The notes: a model not told the origin generated them from the sequence alone. DNA of 64,000 nt from Acidovorax sp. GW101-3H11 (GCF_001633105.1 NZ_LUKZ01000008.1:68126-132125); one strand, 5' to 3'. Positions 1 to 10,777 are shown, numbered from the stretch's first letter. Numbers and translations: made by a program.

Positions 1-128
1 AACCGGTAATGTGTTAGGTGTGGAAAAGAAACCATCCTATCATCACCGATCATGCTGGGGGTGTACAGCGCTGGATATTGGTAACTGCGCCACAGGCGGC
101 GCGAATGCATGTTTGGGCGGTGGATTTA

Positions 129-205
129 TGGTCGGGGTGAGAGGATTCGAACCTCCGGCCTCTACGTCCCGAACGTAGCGCTCTACCAGGCTAAGCTACA
201 CCCCG
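129..205 (-). tRNA. tRNA-Pro (anticodon CGG)
   Basis: Read on the minus strand, this 77-nt cloverleaf has a perfect 7-bp acceptor stem (CGGGGTG with CACCCCG), discriminator A and an encoded CCA end at 131-129. The T arm contains GTTCGAATC. The anticodon stem is CTACG/CGTAG around the loop TTCGGGA, giving anticodon CGG at 171-169, which reads proline codon CCG. It lies just downstream of ispB on the same strand, so it may be co-transcribed with it or have its own promoter in the 40-bp gap. A short GC-rich hairpin at 87-102 downstream may end transcription. Confidence 0.97.
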
Positions 206-244
206 TTGATCGCATAGCACCCATTTGCGCGTGTAATGTGCGTT

Positions 245-1240
245 TTAGTTGCGTCGCGCCAGCAATTGCGCGGCCAATTCTAGCAAGCCCTTTGAATGGG
301 CATTGGCTGGAAGCTGCTCTGCGGCGGCCATGGCCCGACGGGCTTCGGCGAATGCGGCTGCCCGCGTAACGTCCAGGGCGCCGGTGGCTCGGACGATTTG
401 AATGATCTCGCTCAATTGTTCTGTTGATCCTTGCTCGATGGCTTGGCGAACAACAAGTGCCTGGCTGGGGGTGCCTCGCTCCATGGCAGCAATCAATGGC
501 AGTGTTGACTTCCCCTCCCGGAGGTCGTCGCCCAGGTTCTTGCCCATTTCGGCGGAGTCGCCGTCGTAGTCCAGGACGTCATCAATGATCTGAAAGGCTG
601 TGCCCAGCGCCTGTCCGTAAGTAGCGCAAGCTTCCTCGATCTCGGGTGTGCTATCGGCCAGCACGGCTCCCAGTCTGGCGCTGGCTTCGAACAGCTTGGC
701 TGTCTTGGAGCGGATCACGCGCAGGTAGCCTGCCTCATCCAGAGAGGCGTCGTGCATGTTCATGAGCTGAAGCACCTCCCCCTCGGCGATCACGTTGGTG
801 GCTTCGGAGAGGATTTCCATGATCCGCATGCTTCCTGCTTCCACCATCATCTGGAAGGAGCGGGTGTGTAGGAAGTCCCCCACAAGCACACTGGCGGGGT
901 TGCCGAATGTCTCGTTGGCTGTGGGGCGTCCCCGACGCAGGGTCGATGCGTCCACCACGTCGTCGTGCAGCAGCGTGGCCGTGTGAATCAGCTCGACCAC
1001 TGCTGCGAGGCTGAACCGGTGGTCGCCGCGGTAGCCCAGGGCGCCGCACACCATCAGCAGCAGTGCAGGCCGCAGGCGCTTGCCGCCGGCGGCAATGATG
1101 TACTGCGATATCTGGGCGACCAGCGGCACGCTGGACGTCAGGCGCCGCTCAATGACCTTATCGACCTCGTGCATGTCCTGGGCAACGAGCGTGAGGGGGG
1201 AGGCTGCGGGGGCGGTATGGTCAGTCAAGATGGCGGTCAC
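245..1240 (-). CDS. ispB: Octaprenyl (polyprenyl) diphosphate synthase
   Basis: Trans-isoprenyl diphosphate synthase of 331 aa that lengthens FPP with IPP to make the ubiquinone side chain in the cytoplasm. Both aspartate-rich motifs are present: the first, DDVVD, at residues 93-97 and the second, DDVLD, at 220-224. The GGKRLRP substrate-binding stretch is near residue 53. The start used is a GTG at 1240; a later ATG at residue 23 would also be possible, but the family usually has the N-terminal extension. The gene diverges from rplU, as in most proteobacteria. A candidate promoter with a perfect TATAAT lies 15 bp upstream. The length is normal for IspB. Confidence 0.95.
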   Translation of the reverse strand: MTAILTDHTAPAASPLTLVAQDMHEVDKVIERRLTSSVPLVAQISQYIIAAGGKRLRPALLLMVCGALGYRGDHRFSLAAVVELIHTATLLHDDVVDASTLRRGRPTANETFGNPASVLVGDFLHTRSFQMMVEAGSMRIMEILSEATNVIAEGEVLQLMNMHDASLDEAGYLRVIRSKTAKLFEASARLGAVLADSTPEIEEACATYGQALGTAFQIIDDVLDYDGDSAEMGKNLGDDLREGKSTLPLIAAMERGTPSQALVVRQAIEQGSTEQLSEIIQIVRATGALDVTRAAAFAEARRAMAAAEQLPANAHSKGLLELAAQLLARRN

Positions 1241-1254
1241 AGAAAGTGCCCCGG

Positions 1255-1281
1255 ATTATAGGAAGACCTGGACAGGGTCAT
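1255..1281 (-). promoter_or_regulatory. Candidate sigma-70 promoter for ispB
   Basis: On the minus strand there is a perfect -10 TATAAT (1260-1255), preceded 15 bp upstream by ATGACC (1281-1276), a weak -35. It lies immediately upstream of the ispB start codon. The spacing is short, so only the -10 is convincing. Confidence 0.45.
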
Positions 1282-1322
1282 CGCGGCCTGATGGGCGCGC
1301 GTTGCGCTCGTCTTCAAGGGGG

Positions 1323-1351
1323 TGGACCTGCGTAAACTGATGCGCTATACT
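1323..1351 (+). promoter_or_regulatory. Candidate sigma-70 promoter for rplU-rpmA
   Basis: TGGACC (1323-1328) and TATACT (1346-1351) are separated by 17 bp, a good fit to the sigma-70 consensus. They lie 50 bp upstream of the rplU start, leaving a leader of about 40 nt before the ATG. Confidence 0.6.
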
Positions 1352-1400
1352 CGCGGGCTCTGCAGAAATTCGTCTGCGGAACTCATATCAAGAGGTCAAC

Positions 1401-1712
1401 ATGTACGCGGTCATAAAAACCGGCGGCAAGCAGTATCGCGTTGCTTCCGGCGAAAAAATTAAAGTAGAACAGATTGCTGCGGACGTAGGCCAGGAGATCG
1501 TGATCGACCAGGTTCTGGCTGTCGGCAACGGCGCTGAACTGAAGGTTGGTACGCCCCTGGTGTCCGGCGCAACCGTGAAAGCCACTGTCGTGGCCCACGG
1601 CAAGCACGACAAGGTGCACATCTTCAAGATGCGCCGTCGCAAGCACTATCAAAAACGCCAAGGCCATCGCCAGCAGTTCACCGAACTGCAAATCGGTGCG
1701 ATTGCTGCTTAA
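1401..1712 (+). CDS. rplU: 50S ribosomal protein L21
   Basis: Ribosomal protein bL21 of 103 aa, a 23S rRNA-binding protein of the large subunit. The N-terminus [14 protein letters not shown] and the basic C-terminal half containing [16 protein letters not shown] are hallmarks of the family, and the length is exactly standard. It precedes rpmA by 16 bp and the two form a conserved operon. A sigma-70 promoter candidate lies about 50 bp upstream. Confidence 0.98.
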   Translation: MYAVIKTGGKQYRVASGEKIKVEQIAADVGQEIVIDQVLAVGNGAELKVGTPLVSGATVKATVVAHGKHDKVHIFKMRRRKHYQKRQGHRQQFTELQIGAIAA

Positions 1713-1728
1713 GCGAAGGAGCTAAGTC

Positions 1729-1986
1729 ATGGCACAGAAAAAAGGCGGCGGCTCTACGCGAAATGGGCGCGACTCCAAGCCAAAGATGCTGGGTGTCAAG
1801 GCGTTCGGTGGTGAATTGATCAGCGCTGGCTCGATCATTGTGCGCCAACGTGGCACACGTTTCCACCCCGGCACCAACGTCGGCGTCGGCAAGGATCACA
1901 CCTTGTTCGCCCTGGTGGACGGCCACGTGTCGTTTGGCACCAAGGGTGCATTGTCCAAGTCCACGGTCAATGTGACTCCCGCCTGA
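1729..1986 (+). CDS. rpmA: 50S ribosomal protein L27
   Basis: Ribosomal protein bL27 of 85 aa, located near the peptidyl-transferase centre. The N-terminus [16 protein letters not shown] and the central [10 protein letters not shown] are typical. A strong terminator-like hairpin follows the stop, so rplU-rpmA probably forms one transcription unit, with some readthrough into obgE. The upstream gaaggag is a good ribosome-binding site. Confidence 0.98.
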   Translation: MAQKKGGGSTRNGRDSKPKMLGVKAFGGELISAGSIIVRQRGTRFHPGTNVGVGKDHTLFALVDGHVSFGTKGALSKSTVNVTPA

Positions 1987-2007
1987 GGATTTTTCCTCCG
2001 GCAAGCA

Positions 2008-2040
2008 ACGAAGCCCCGCTTTGCCGGGGCTTTGTTGTTT
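2008..2040 (+). terminator. Rho-independent terminator after rpmA
   Basis: The stem AAGCCCCG (2011-2018) pairs with CGGGGCTT (2025-2032) around a short loop, followed by a T-rich stretch. It lies 22 bp past the rpmA stop. Confidence 0.8.
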
Positions 2041-2151
2041 GGTCTGTACGGGTGGCTCTCGCATGCCATCTGCCTGCGGCGCCTGGAAGGCGCTCCGCTG
2101 TTCCGCCACAATCGGCGGTTGGCTGCCGGTTTGTCTGGCGCCCTTTTGTAA

Positions 2152-3234
<1,083 letters not shown>

Positions 3235-3264
3235 TGAACGGGGCTTGTGGGCCTTTGCTTCTGG

Positions 3265-3329
3265 TTGCTATATTTTTAATAGCTACTAGCGCTTGATGGG
3301 TGCGCGGTAGCAGCCAAAAATGATTCAAA
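3265..3329 (+). repeat. Family-1 dispersed repeat, copy 1 (obgE-proB gap)
   Basis: Mosaic repeat with a recognisable core: TTGCTAT, an AT-rich stretch, TAGCTACTAGCGCTTGATGG, then GCGCGGTAGCAGCC followed by AAAAATGATTCAAA. The same order of blocks recurs at eight other places in the window. The first possible ATG of proB (3320) lies inside its last block. Confidence 0.8.
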
Positions 3330-4474
3330 CAATGGTTTCCAGCGTATTGCGAGATGCCCGCCGCATTGTGGTCAAAGTGGGCTCCAGCCTTGTGACCAAT
3401 GAGGGCCGTGGCCTGGATGAAACGGCCATCGGTGAATGGAGCCGCCAGCTGGCGGCCCTGGTGCGCGGCGATGGCGGGGTGGCGCGCGAGGTCGTGATGG
3501 TGTCCAGTGGTGCGATTGCCGAGGGCATGAAGCGCCTGGGCTGGACCACGCGACCGCAGGAGATCCACGAGCTGCAGGCCGCCGCCGCCGTGGGGCAGAT
3601 GGGCCTCGCGCAAATGTACGAGACCAAGCTGCGCGAAGAGGGCATGGGCAGCGCCCAGGTGCTGCTTACCCATGCCGACCTGGCCGACCGCGAGCGCTAC
3701 CTGAACGCGCGCTCCACCTTGCTCACGCTGCTGCGCTTGGGCGTGGTGCCGGTGATCAATGAGAACGACACGGTCGTCAACGATGAAATCAAGTTTGGTG
3801 ACAACGACACCCTGGGAGCGCTGGTGGCCAATCTGGTCGAGGCCGATGCACTGATCATCCTCACGGACCAAAAAGGGCTGTACACCGCCGACCCGCGCCG
3901 GGACCCTGCAGCGCAATTTGTGCACGAAGCCAAGGCGGGGGATCTGGCCCTGGAGGCCATGGCGGGGGGCGCTGGTTCCAGCATCGGCAGGGGCGGCATG
4001 ATCACCAAGATCCTGGCGGCAAAGCGTGCTGCGGGCTCGGGCGCGTCCACCGTAATTGCCTGGGGACGGGAGCCCGATGTGCTGCTGCGCCTGGTTGGGG
4101 GTGAGTCCCTGGGGACCTTGCTGGTTGCACAAACCCAGAAAAAACAAGCGCGCAAACAATGGATGGCGGACCACCTCCAGCTGCGCGGCTCCGTGGTGGT
4201 GGATGCCGGGGCTGCCGCCAAGGTGCGCGACGAAGGCAAGAGTCTGCTGCCGATTGGCATGACGGCGGTCGAGGGCGATTTCTCGCGCGGCGATGTGATT
4301 GCCGTGCGGGATGCCTCGGGTGTCGAGATCGCGCGGGGCCTGGCCAACTATGCGGCCGCCGAAGCGCGCCTTCTGTGCCGCAAGCCTTCGGCCGAATTTG
4401 AAAAACTGCTGGGCTATGTGGCAGAGCCAGAGATGGTGCACCGCGACAACCTGGTGCTGGCTGTGGGCGCGTGA
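3320..4474 (+). CDS. proB: Glutamate 5-kinase
   Basis: First enzyme of proline synthesis: ATP plus glutamate gives glutamyl 5-phosphate. The amino-acid kinase domain (residues ~15-260) begins with [16 protein letters not shown] and contains the NENDTV and [13 protein letters not shown] signatures. A C-terminal PUA domain occupies about 290-370. The length of 384 aa is normal. The ATG at 3320 is supplied by the end of a dispersed repeat and has no Shine-Dalgarno sequence; the next in-frame ATG, at 3332, is an equally good start. proA is not adjacent, as is common in Burkholderiales. Confidence 0.96.
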   Translation: MIQTMVSSVLRDARRIVVKVGSSLVTNEGRGLDETAIGEWSRQLAALVRGDGGVAREVVMVSSGAIAEGMKRLGWTTRPQEIHELQAAAAVGQMGLAQMYETKLREEGMGSAQVLLTHADLADRERYLNARSTLLTLLRLGVVPVINENDTVVNDEIKFGDNDTLGALVANLVEADALIILTDQKGLYTADPRRDPAAQFVHEAKAGDLALEAMAGGAGSSIGRGGMITKILAAKRAAGSGASTVIAWGREPDVLLRLVGGESLGTLLVAQTQKKQARKQWMADHLQLRGSVVVDAGAAAKVRDEGKSLLPIGMTAVEGDFSRGDVIAVRDASGVEIARGLANYAAAEARLLCRKPSAEFEKLLGYVAEPEMVHRDNLVLAVGA

Positions 4475-4517
4475 TTGCCGGATTGCTTTAGCGTTGTGCG
4501 CGCGGCGTTCCAGCCAT

Positions 4518-4549
4518 AAAAAATGCCTGCTTATTGCAGGCATTTTTGT
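4518..4549. terminator. Bidirectional terminator between proB and rppH
   Basis: The stem AAAATGCCTGC pairs with GCAGGCATTTT around the loop TTATT. A-tracts upstream and T-tracts downstream suit both converging transcripts, proB (+) and rppH (-). Confidence 0.85.
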
Positions 4550-4564
4550 TGGTGGGTGCGAAGA

Positions 4565-5242
4565 TCAGCGGGGCGTGGTGGTGGTCAGGGGCGGAATGCC
4601 GTCCAGTTCACCCGGCATGCTGTTTTGCGGGTCGGGGTCAAAACTGGCGCCAGGGGGAAGTTCCATGCCTGGGTTGATCAGCATGGACCCGGTGCGGTAC
4701 ATGCTTGTCCCCGTGTGTTCGCCTTCCCGTGTCCGCATGCCGCTGCGCAAGTAGCGGTTGCGCTGTTCATGCCGAGGCAGGTAGCGCGCCAGTTCGGTCA
4801 GGGCCATTTCATAGACCCCCCGCTTGAACTCGACGACCACGTCCAGAGGCACCCAGTAGTCATTCCAGCGCCAGGCATCGAACTCGGGGTGGTTGGTCGC
4901 ACGGAGATTCAAGTCCCAGTCGTGGCCCACCAGTTGGAGCAGATACCAGATCTGTTTCTGGCCCTTGTAATGTCCGCGCGCGTCGCGGCGGATGTACCGG
5001 TCAGGCACCTCATAGCGCAACCAGTCCCGGGTGCGGGCCACCACGCGCACGTGGTCAGGCAATAATCCCACCTCTTCGTGCAGCTCCCGGAACATGGCCT
5101 GCTCGGGGGTCTCGCCCCGGTCAATGCCACCTTGCGGAAACTGCCAACTGTGGGTGCGTATGCGCTTGCCCCAGAACACCTGGTTTCTCTGGTTGAGCAG
5201 GATGATGCCGACGTTCGGCCGAAAGCCGTCCCGGTCAAGCAT
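4565..5242 (-). CDS. rppH: RNA pyrophosphohydrolase
   Basis: Nudix hydrolase that removes pyrophosphate from mRNA 5' ends to trigger decay. From the ATG at 5242 the protein is 225 aa and starts [16 protein letters not shown], as in known RppH. The Nudix box [20 protein letters not shown] lies at 38-60. The proline-rich tail of about 60 aa extends beyond the E. coli length (176 aa), a known beta-proteobacterial variation. An upstream in-frame start at 5281 exists but adds unrelated residues. The gene diverges from proS. Confidence 0.93.
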   Translation of the reverse strand: MLDRDGFRPNVGIILLNQRNQVFWGKRIRTHSWQFPQGGIDRGETPEQAMFRELHEEVGLLPDHVRVVARTRDWLRYEVPDRYIRRDARGHYKGQKQIWYLLQLVGHDWDLNLRATNHPEFDAWRWNDYWVPLDVVVEFKRGVYEMALTELARYLPRHEQRNRYLRSGMRTREGEHTGTSMYRTGSMLINPGMELPPGASFDPDPQNSMPGELDGIPPLTTTTPR

Positions 5243-5334
5243 AATCAAACCCCAAATTTTTAAACTGTGTCCATTATGCACGGCGCCTAGCGCGCAGCAA
5301 GTGGACTGCTCTGATCCGCCTGAAATCGATTCCG

Positions 5335-7077
5335 ATGAAAGCCTCCCAATTCTTTATCTCCACCCTCAAGGAAGCCCCGGCCGACGCAGAAGTGGTCAGC
5401 CACAAACTCATGATGCGGGCAGGGCTGATCAAGAAGCTGGGCGCGGGCATCTACAACTACATGCCCATGGGGCTCAAGGTGATCCGCAAGGTCGAGGCCA
5501 TCGTGCGGGAAGAAATGAACCGCGCGGGCGCTGTGGAGCTGACCATGCCCGTGGTGCAGCCCGCCGAGCTGTGGCAAGAGACGGGCCGCTTTGACAAGAT
5601 GGGCCCCGAGCTGCTGCGCATTCAGGACCGCCATGGCCGTGACTTCGTGGTGCAGCCGACCAGCGAAGAAGTGATCACTGACATCGCGCGCCAGGAACTC
5701 AAGAGCTACAAGCAGCTGCCGAAGAACTTCTACCAGATCCAGACCAAGTTCCGCGACGAGCGCCGCCCTCGCTTCGGCCTTATGCGCGGCCGCGAGTTCA
5801 TCATGAAGGACGCCTACAGCTTCGACCGCGACCAGGTGGCCGCCAAGGCCAGCTACCAGGTGATGGCTGCTGCCTACCGCCGCATTTTTGACCGCTTCGG
5901 CCTGACCTACCGCGCTGTGGCTGCCGATAGTGGCGCCATCGGTGGCGACCTGTCCGAAGAGTTCCAGGTGATCGCCGCCACGGGTGAAGACGCCATCGTC
6001 TACTGCCCGCAGAGCGACTACGCTGCCAACATGGAAAAGGCCGAGGCCCTGGCGCCTGCCGGTCCACGCCCTGCGCCCGCCAAGGCCATGGAAAAGACGC
6101 CGACCCCGGGCAAAAGCACCTGCGCCGACGTGGCCGAGTTGCTGGGTGTGCCTTTGAGCACCACCGTGAAGTCGCTGGTCCTGGCCACGGACGAAACCAA
6201 CGAGGCTGGCGAGATCATCAAGAGCCAGGTCTGGCTGCTGCTGCTGCGTGGCGACCACGACATGAACGAGATCAAGGTCGGCAAAGTGCCCGGCCTGGCA
6301 GGCTTCCGATTTGCCACGCTCTTCGAGATCGAGGACCACTTTGGCTGCAAGCCCGGTTACCTGGGCCCCATTGGCCTCCAAAAGCCGCTCAAGATCGTGG
6401 TGGACCGTGAGGTGGCCGTGATGGCCGACTGGATCTGCGGCGCCAACGAGGTGGATTTCCACATCACCGGCGTGAATTGGGGCCGTGACCTGCCCGAGCC
6501 CGATGCCGTGGCCGACCTGCGCAACGTGGTGGCGGGCGACCGCTCCCCCGATGGCAAGGGCGAGCTGGCCATCGAGCGTGGCATCGAAGTCGGCCATGTG
6601 TTCTACCTCGGCACCAAGTACAGCCGCGCCATGAACGCCACCTTCCTGGACGAAACCGGCAAGCCCCAGCCGCTGGAGATGGGCTGCTACGGCATTGGCG
6701 TCACGCGCCTGCCAGCCGCCGCCATCGAGCAAAACCATGACGAGCGCGGCATCATCTGGCCCGACGCGATTGCGCCCTTCACCGTGGTGGTCTGCCCTGT
6801 GGGCATGGACCGCAGCGAGGCCGTCAAGGCTGCGGCCGAGCAGCTCTATGCCGACCTGCTGGCCGCCGGTGTGGATGTGATCCTGGACGACCGCGGCGAG
6901 CGCCCCGGCGCCATGTTTGCCGACTGGGAGCTGATCGGTGTGCCGCACCGCGTGACCATTGGCGACAAGAGCCTCAAGGAAGGTGTGGTCGAGTACCAGC
7001 ACCGCCGCGACACGGCCGCGACCAAGGTGGCGCTGGCCGACATCCTGGCCCATGTGAAGGGCCGCATGGTGGTATGA
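5335..7077 (+). CDS. proS: Prolyl-tRNA synthetase
   Basis: Class II aminoacyl-tRNA synthetase of 580 aa, bacterial type. The N-terminal catalytic core carries motif 2 ([21 protein letters not shown] near residue 140). The YbaK-like editing insertion, which clears Ala-tRNA-Pro, spans about 225-380. The C-terminal anticodon-binding domain includes the [10 protein letters not shown] region. Length and order are standard. The stop codon overlaps the start of the next gene (ATGA). Confidence 0.97.
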   Translation: MKASQFFISTLKEAPADAEVVSHKLMMRAGLIKKLGAGIYNYMPMGLKVIRKVEAIVREEMNRAGAVELTMPVVQPAELWQETGRFDKMGPELLRIQDRHGRDFVVQPTSEEVITDIARQELKSYKQLPKNFYQIQTKFRDERRPRFGLMRGREFIMKDAYSFDRDQVAAKASYQVMAAAYRRIFDRFGLTYRAVAADSGAIGGDLSEEFQVIAATGEDAIVYCPQSDYAANMEKAEALAPAGPRPAPAKAMEKTPTPGKSTCADVAELLGVPLSTTVKSLVLATDETNEAGEIIKSQVWLLLLRGDHDMNEIKVGKVPGLAGFRFATLFEIEDHFGCKPGYLGPIGLQKPLKIVVDREVAVMADWICGANEVDFHITGVNWGRDLPEPDAVADLRNVVAGDRSPDGKGELAIERGIEVGHVFYLGTKYSRAMNATFLDETGKPQPLEMGCYGIGVTRLPAAAIEQNHDERGIIWPDAIAPFTVVVCPVGMDRSEAVKAAAEQLYADLLAAGVDVILDDRGERPGAMFADWELIGVPHRVTIGDKSLKEGVVEYQHRRDTAATKVALADILAHVKGRMVV

Positions 7078-7787
7078 GCATGAGCGAGGAGCGGGACGGC
7101 AACGCATCATCCTCCACGGCCCACCCCGGTCCCGTGGCGGGACTCTCGCGGCGCGCGTGCCTGGTGTCTGCAGCCTCGCTCGCTGCACCGGCCGCCTGGC
7201 TGGCCGCACCGCAGGCGGCGCATGCGGGGGGGCAGCTCGAAGAACCCCTGATGGATTCTGTGCGCACGGCGCTGAGTTCGGCCATTGCCAACCAGGCGCC
7301 GCCCGAACCCGAGTTTTTTACCACCGAAGCCCGCCTGCACTACTTGCGCTGGCTGGGCACCCAGAGCGACCGGCTGCGCCGCCGCAAGCCCGAGTGGGAG
7401 GTGCGCCGCGACTTTCTGCAGACGGTCTGGTACGAGTCCAAACGTGCGGGGCTCGACGAATCGCTGGTCCTGGGGCTCATCCAGGTGGAGAGCGGGTTTC
7501 GCAAGTTTGCTGTCTCCAGCGTGGGCGCGCGGGGCTACATGCAGGTCATGCCGTTCTGGACGCGGGTGATTGGCGATGGCGATGCGGGCAAGCTGTTCCA
7601 CATGCAGACCAACCTGCGCTTTGGCTGTGTGATCCTGCGCCACTACATCGACCGGGAGCGGGGTGATCTTTTCATGGCGCTGGGCCGCTACAACGGCAGC
7701 CGGGGCCGCTCTCCCTACCCGGATGCGGTGTTTGGCGCCCAGCGCAGCTGGGCGTTCATCGACAGGCCCACGGCACCTGCCGCCTGA
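7074..7787 (+). CDS. Secreted lytic transglycosylase (SLT domain)
   Basis: A protein of 237 aa. The N-terminal segment has a twin-arginine-like signal ([16 protein letters not shown]) ending near AHAGG, suggesting periplasmic export by Tat or Sec. The C-terminal half is a goose-lysozyme-like SLT domain with catalytic Glu139 in IQVESGF, followed by [12 protein letters not shown] and the LGRYNGS motif. Such enzymes cut the MurNAc-GlcNAc bond of peptidoglycan to form 1,6-anhydro ends. It is translationally coupled to proS by a 4-nt overlap. A second in-frame ATG at 7080 could also be the start. Confidence 0.88.
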   Translation: MSMSEERDGNASSSTAHPGPVAGLSRRACLVSAASLAAPAAWLAAPQAAHAGGQLEEPLMDSVRTALSSAIANQAPPEPEFFTTEARLHYLRWLGTQSDRLRRRKPEWEVRRDFLQTVWYESKRAGLDESLVLGLIQVESGFRKFAVSSVGARGYMQVMPFWTRVIGDGDAGKLFHMQTNLRFGCVILRHYIDRERGDLFMALGRYNGSRGRSPYPDAVFGAQRSWAFIDRPTAPAA

Positions 7788-7792
7788 CGGGG

Positions 7793-9121
7793 TTAAGCCT
7801 GAACCGCAGGCGGGCTGCTACTGCTGCTGCCCGTGGGGTTCAAACGTGAGACCATGACCTGGTCGATGCGGTAGCTGTCCACGTCCAGCACCTCGAATTT
7901 GTAGCCGCCCCAGCTCACGCTGTCGGTGCGGCGCGGTACGCGGCGCAACATCACCATCAGGAAACCCGCCAGGGTTTCGTACTCGCCGGTGTGGGGCAGC
8001 TCGTCGAGCGACAGCGCGTGCAGCACATCCTCAATGGAGGTGACGCCGTCAATGAGCCACGAATCCTCGTCGCGCCGCACGATCTGTTCTTCGTCTGCGG
8101 GGCCCACCAGGTCGCCCATCACCGTGCTCATCACATCGTTCAGGGTCACCACCCCCACCACCAGGCTGTACTCGTTCACGATGACGGCAAAGTCCTCGTG
8201 CACCTGGCGGAACTGTTCCAGTACCTCGGACAGCGTGAGCCGGTCGGGCACGATGAGCACCTTGCGCACCAGGCTGTCGTCAGCCAGCGAAATGGGCTGG
8301 TTGTTCAGCACGCGCTGGAACAGGTCCTTGGCGTCCACATAACCCACCACATGGTCGATGTCGCCCTCGCACACGGGGTAGGTCGAGAAGGGCTCGGCCG
8401 CAATGCGCAGCCGGATGACGGAATCGGGCTCGTCGCGCAGGAAGAACGCCACCCGGTCGCGCGGCGACATGGCGCTGGACACGGTGCGTGTGTCCAGCTC
8501 GAACACATTGGTGATGACCTGCTGCTCCCGCGCGGCCAGCACCCCGGCACGGGCCCCGGCCTCCATCATGGCCAGGATGTCGTCGGAGGTGATGCGGTCG
8601 TCGCGCAGCGACGACAGCCCCAGCACGCGGAACAGTGCATCGGCCCCACGGCTGTAGAACCACACCAGCGGACGCAGCAGCGTGGTGCACCAGGCCATGG
8701 GCTGCGCCAGGCGCACCACCAGCCGCTCGGGCTCGGCCATGCCCAGGCGCTTGGGGAACAGGTCGGCAAACAGGATGAACAGCGAGGTGATGACCAGGAA
8801 GGACACCAGAAAACCGGCCTTCTCTGCCGTCGATTCGGACAGCCACAGGCTGAGCAGCGCGGTGAAATGGGGGCTCAGCGCCCCCTCGCCCACGATACCG
8901 CCCAGGATGGCCACGGCGTTCTGGCCCACCTGCACCACCGTGAAATAGTCCCCCGGCTGCTCCTGCATGCGCAGCACGCGGTCTGCGCGCGCATCGCCCT
9001 CGTCGGCCATCTGCCGCAGCCGCAGGCGGCGAGCGGCCGCGAGCGAGATCTCGGCCATGGAGAAGAAGGCGCTGGCTGCAATCAGCAGCCCGATGACGAA
9101 GAGGCTTTGGGACAGGGTCAT
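7793..9121 (-). CDS. HlyC/CorC (UPF0053) family membrane protein with CBS domains
   Basis: A 442-aa integral membrane protein. The N-terminal DUF21 domain has several membrane segments (for example FVIGLLIAASAFFSMAEISLA and FLVSFLVITSLFILFADLFPKRLG). A CBS pair (~205-330) and a C-terminal CorC_HlyC transporter-associated domain (~350-430) follow. Family members are linked to Mg2+/Co2+ export or resistance. The ATG at 9121 is preferred over an upstream in-frame start because the first hydrophobic segment then begins near residue 7. The gene converges on the lytic transglycosylase gene with a 5-bp gap. Confidence 0.88.
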   Translation of the reverse strand: MTLSQSLFVIGLLIAASAFFSMAEISLAAARRLRLRQMADEGDARADRVLRMQEQPGDYFTVVQVGQNAVAILGGIVGEGALSPHFTALLSLWLSESTAEKAGFLVSFLVITSLFILFADLFPKRLGMAEPERLVVRLAQPMAWCTTLLRPLVWFYSRGADALFRVLGLSSLRDDRITSDDILAMMEAGARAGVLAAREQQVITNVFELDTRTVSSAMSPRDRVAFFLRDEPDSVIRLRIAAEPFSTYPVCEGDIDHVVGYVDAKDLFQRVLNNQPISLADDSLVRKVLIVPDRLTLSEVLEQFRQVHEDFAVIVNEYSLVVGVVTLNDVMSTVMGDLVGPADEEQIVRRDEDSWLIDGVTSIEDVLHALSLDELPHTGEYETLAGFLMVMLRRVPRRTDSVSWGGYKFEVLDVDSYRIDQVMVSRLNPTGSSSSSPPAVQA

Positions 9122-9285
9122 GGGAGGAAGGCGGAACCGGGGGCACTGCGGTGCAACGGGCCACCAAGTGTATCTGCGCACCTGGTGCATTGGGCTGCTG
9201 GCGCGCGCCCCCGACCTGCGCAGTAACGCGAGGCGGCGAGGCGGCGCGGCGGCTGTGCAGTGCAGTGCAGGTGGTGCGCTACGGC

Positions 9286-10293
9286 TTACTGCACAAAACC
9301 GATCCGGCTGCGCCCCGAGGCCGCCTTGGGCAGGTCGGTGATCTCCACCGTGCTGCGCCGGTCCAGCCGCGCATTGCCAAAGCCCGTCATCAGCGCGCGC
9401 CGCATTTCGCGCGGCGGCATCTGGGCCAGGTGGTCCAGCACATCGTCCAGCGGCTCCGGGTCCAGCAGGCGGCCCCAGTCGTGCCCCGCGCGGATGCCAA
9501 CGTACAGGTTGCGGGCGATGGTGCGGGCCTGCTCCAGCGTGGGCGCCTCCACCTCGAACACGTTCATGCGGTTCAGGATGGGGTCGGGAATGCCACGCGT
9601 GTCGTTGGCCGTGGTGATCCAGATCACCTGGCTCGCGTCGATGGCCACCTCGGCAAACTCATCGGTAAAGCTCTGGGCGGTGTCGTATTCGAGCAGGCTG
9701 TACAGCGCGCCCAGCGGGTCGTACTGCGCATCGGTGCTGGCCTTGTCAATCTCGTCCACCACGATCACGGGGTTGGCGTATTCGCCCTCCACCAGCGCTT
9801 CGAACACCTTGCCGGGCCGCGCACCCTTCCACTGGGCCGACGAGCCCGACAGCAGCCAGCCAGCGGTCATGGAACTCATGGGCAGCAGGTTCATACCCGT
9901 GCCCAGCAACTCGGCCAGGTGGCGTGCAAAGTGCGTCTTGCCGATGCCGGGGGGGCCCAGCAGCAGCATGGGCGTGACTTCCAGGCCATCGCTGCTGTCC
10001 TGCGCCAGCGCCACGTGGCGCTTCACATCGTTCAGCACCTCGGTGAAGTTGGGCAATTGCGCGTACAGGCTGGCCATGTCGGGGATGCCCGAGGGCTTGA
10101 CCTGAAAACGCTCCGGGCCACGCTCCAGCATGCGTTCGTACACAGTGCGCAGGGTTTCGTATTCGCGCTGGTTGCCTGACTCCTGCAGCCGCGAGAGCTT
10201 GCGCTCGACATCGGCAGGGTGGAACACGTTGCGCATCTGGGCCACCGGCAGGCGCAGGGCGGGTGGCTGGGGAACAAGGCTATGGCTGGTCAT
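9286..10293 (-). CDS. Orphan Lon-like AAA+ ATPase
   Basis: A 335-aa AAA+ protein of unknown role. Walker A GPPGIGKT is at 113-120 and Walker B VIVVDEID at 176-183. A sensor-1-like stretch WITTAND and an arginine-finger region DPILNRMNVFEV follow. The domain resembles the ATPase module of Lon protease, but no protease domain (no catalytic Ser-Lys) and no long Lon N-domain are present, and no protease gene is adjacent. A helical N-terminal region (~20-60) may bind substrates. It lies downstream of grxD on the same strand, separated by a terminator. The function is not assigned. Confidence 0.8.
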   Translation of the reverse strand: MTSHSLVPQPPALRLPVAQMRNVFHPADVERKLSRLQESGNQREYETLRTVYERMLERGPERFQVKPSGIPDMASLYAQLPNFTEVLNDVKRHVALAQDSSDGLEVTPMLLLGPPGIGKTHFARHLAELLGTGMNLLPMSSMTAGWLLSGSSAQWKGARPGKVFEALVEGEYANPVIVVDEIDKASTDAQYDPLGALYSLLEYDTAQSFTDEFAEVAIDASQVIWITTANDTRGIPDPILNRMNVFEVEAPTLEQARTIARNLYVGIRAGHDWGRLLDPEPLDDVLDHLAQMPPREMRRALMTGFGNARLDRRSTVEITDLPKAASGRSRIGFVQ

Positions 10294-10394
10294 TGCATGC
10301 TCCTGTGATGGTTACGTCACGCAACCATTCAAGCACACAACATGCCCGCCGCTCCACCGGAAAAGCCCCTGATTGGTGCTGCTGTTGCGGGCAA

Positions 10395-10420
10395 ACAAAA
10401 AGGCCGCCCGAAGGCGGCCT
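10395..10420 (-). terminator. Rho-independent terminator after grxD
   Basis: On the minus strand AGGCCGCC, loop, GGCGGCCT is followed by TTTTTGTTTG. It lies about 30 bp past the grxD stop and separates grxD from the AAA ATPase gene. Confidence 0.85.
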
Positions 10421-10453
10421 GATGGCGGGTGAAGCAATCAATGGCCGCGTCGA

Positions 10454-10777
10454 TCAGCCTTCGGTGCCTAGCACCTGCTTGAGTTCGCCCGACTCGTACA
10501 TCTCCATCATGATGTCCGAGCCGCCGATGAACTCGCCCTTCACGTACAGCTGGGGGATGGTGGGCCAGTTGCTGTATTCCTTGATGCCCTGGCGGATTTC
10601 GTCGTCTTCCAGCACGTTGACGGTGACCACGCTCTTGGGGTCCACGCCGCAGGCCTTCAGGATCTGGATGGCGCGGCCGGAGAAGCCGCACATGGGGAAG
10701 CTGGCGCTGCCCTTCATGAACAGCAGTATCTCACTGGATTTGACGAGGCCGTCGATGCGTTGTTGGGTGTCGCTCAT
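10454..10777 (-). CDS. grxD: Monothiol glutaredoxin, CGFS type
   Basis: Grx4/GrxD of 107 aa, which carries and transfers [2Fe-2S] clusters with glutathione and BolA-type partners. The CGFS active site (Cys30) is intact, with the WPTIPQLYVKGEFIGGSDI glutathione-binding region typical of the family. It is the last gene of the conserved series hemA-prfA-prmC-grxD. A clear terminator follows. Confidence 0.96.
   Translation of the reverse strand: MSDTQQRIDGLVKSSEILLFMKGSASFPMCGFSGRAIQILKACGVDPKSVVTVNVLEDDEIRQGIKEYSNWPTIPQLYVKGEFIGGSDIMMEMYESGELKQVLGTEG

Noticed and set aside
5287..7209. A 640-codon open frame on the minus strand opposite proS, and similar long frames opposite obgE (1678-3159), aspS (34552-36705) and the hpaE region (37817-40564)
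   Set aside because: They overlap well-supported genes on the other strand. In GC-rich DNA the antisense frames stay open because of strong third-position bias. Their sequences are rich in His, Gln and Arg and match no family.
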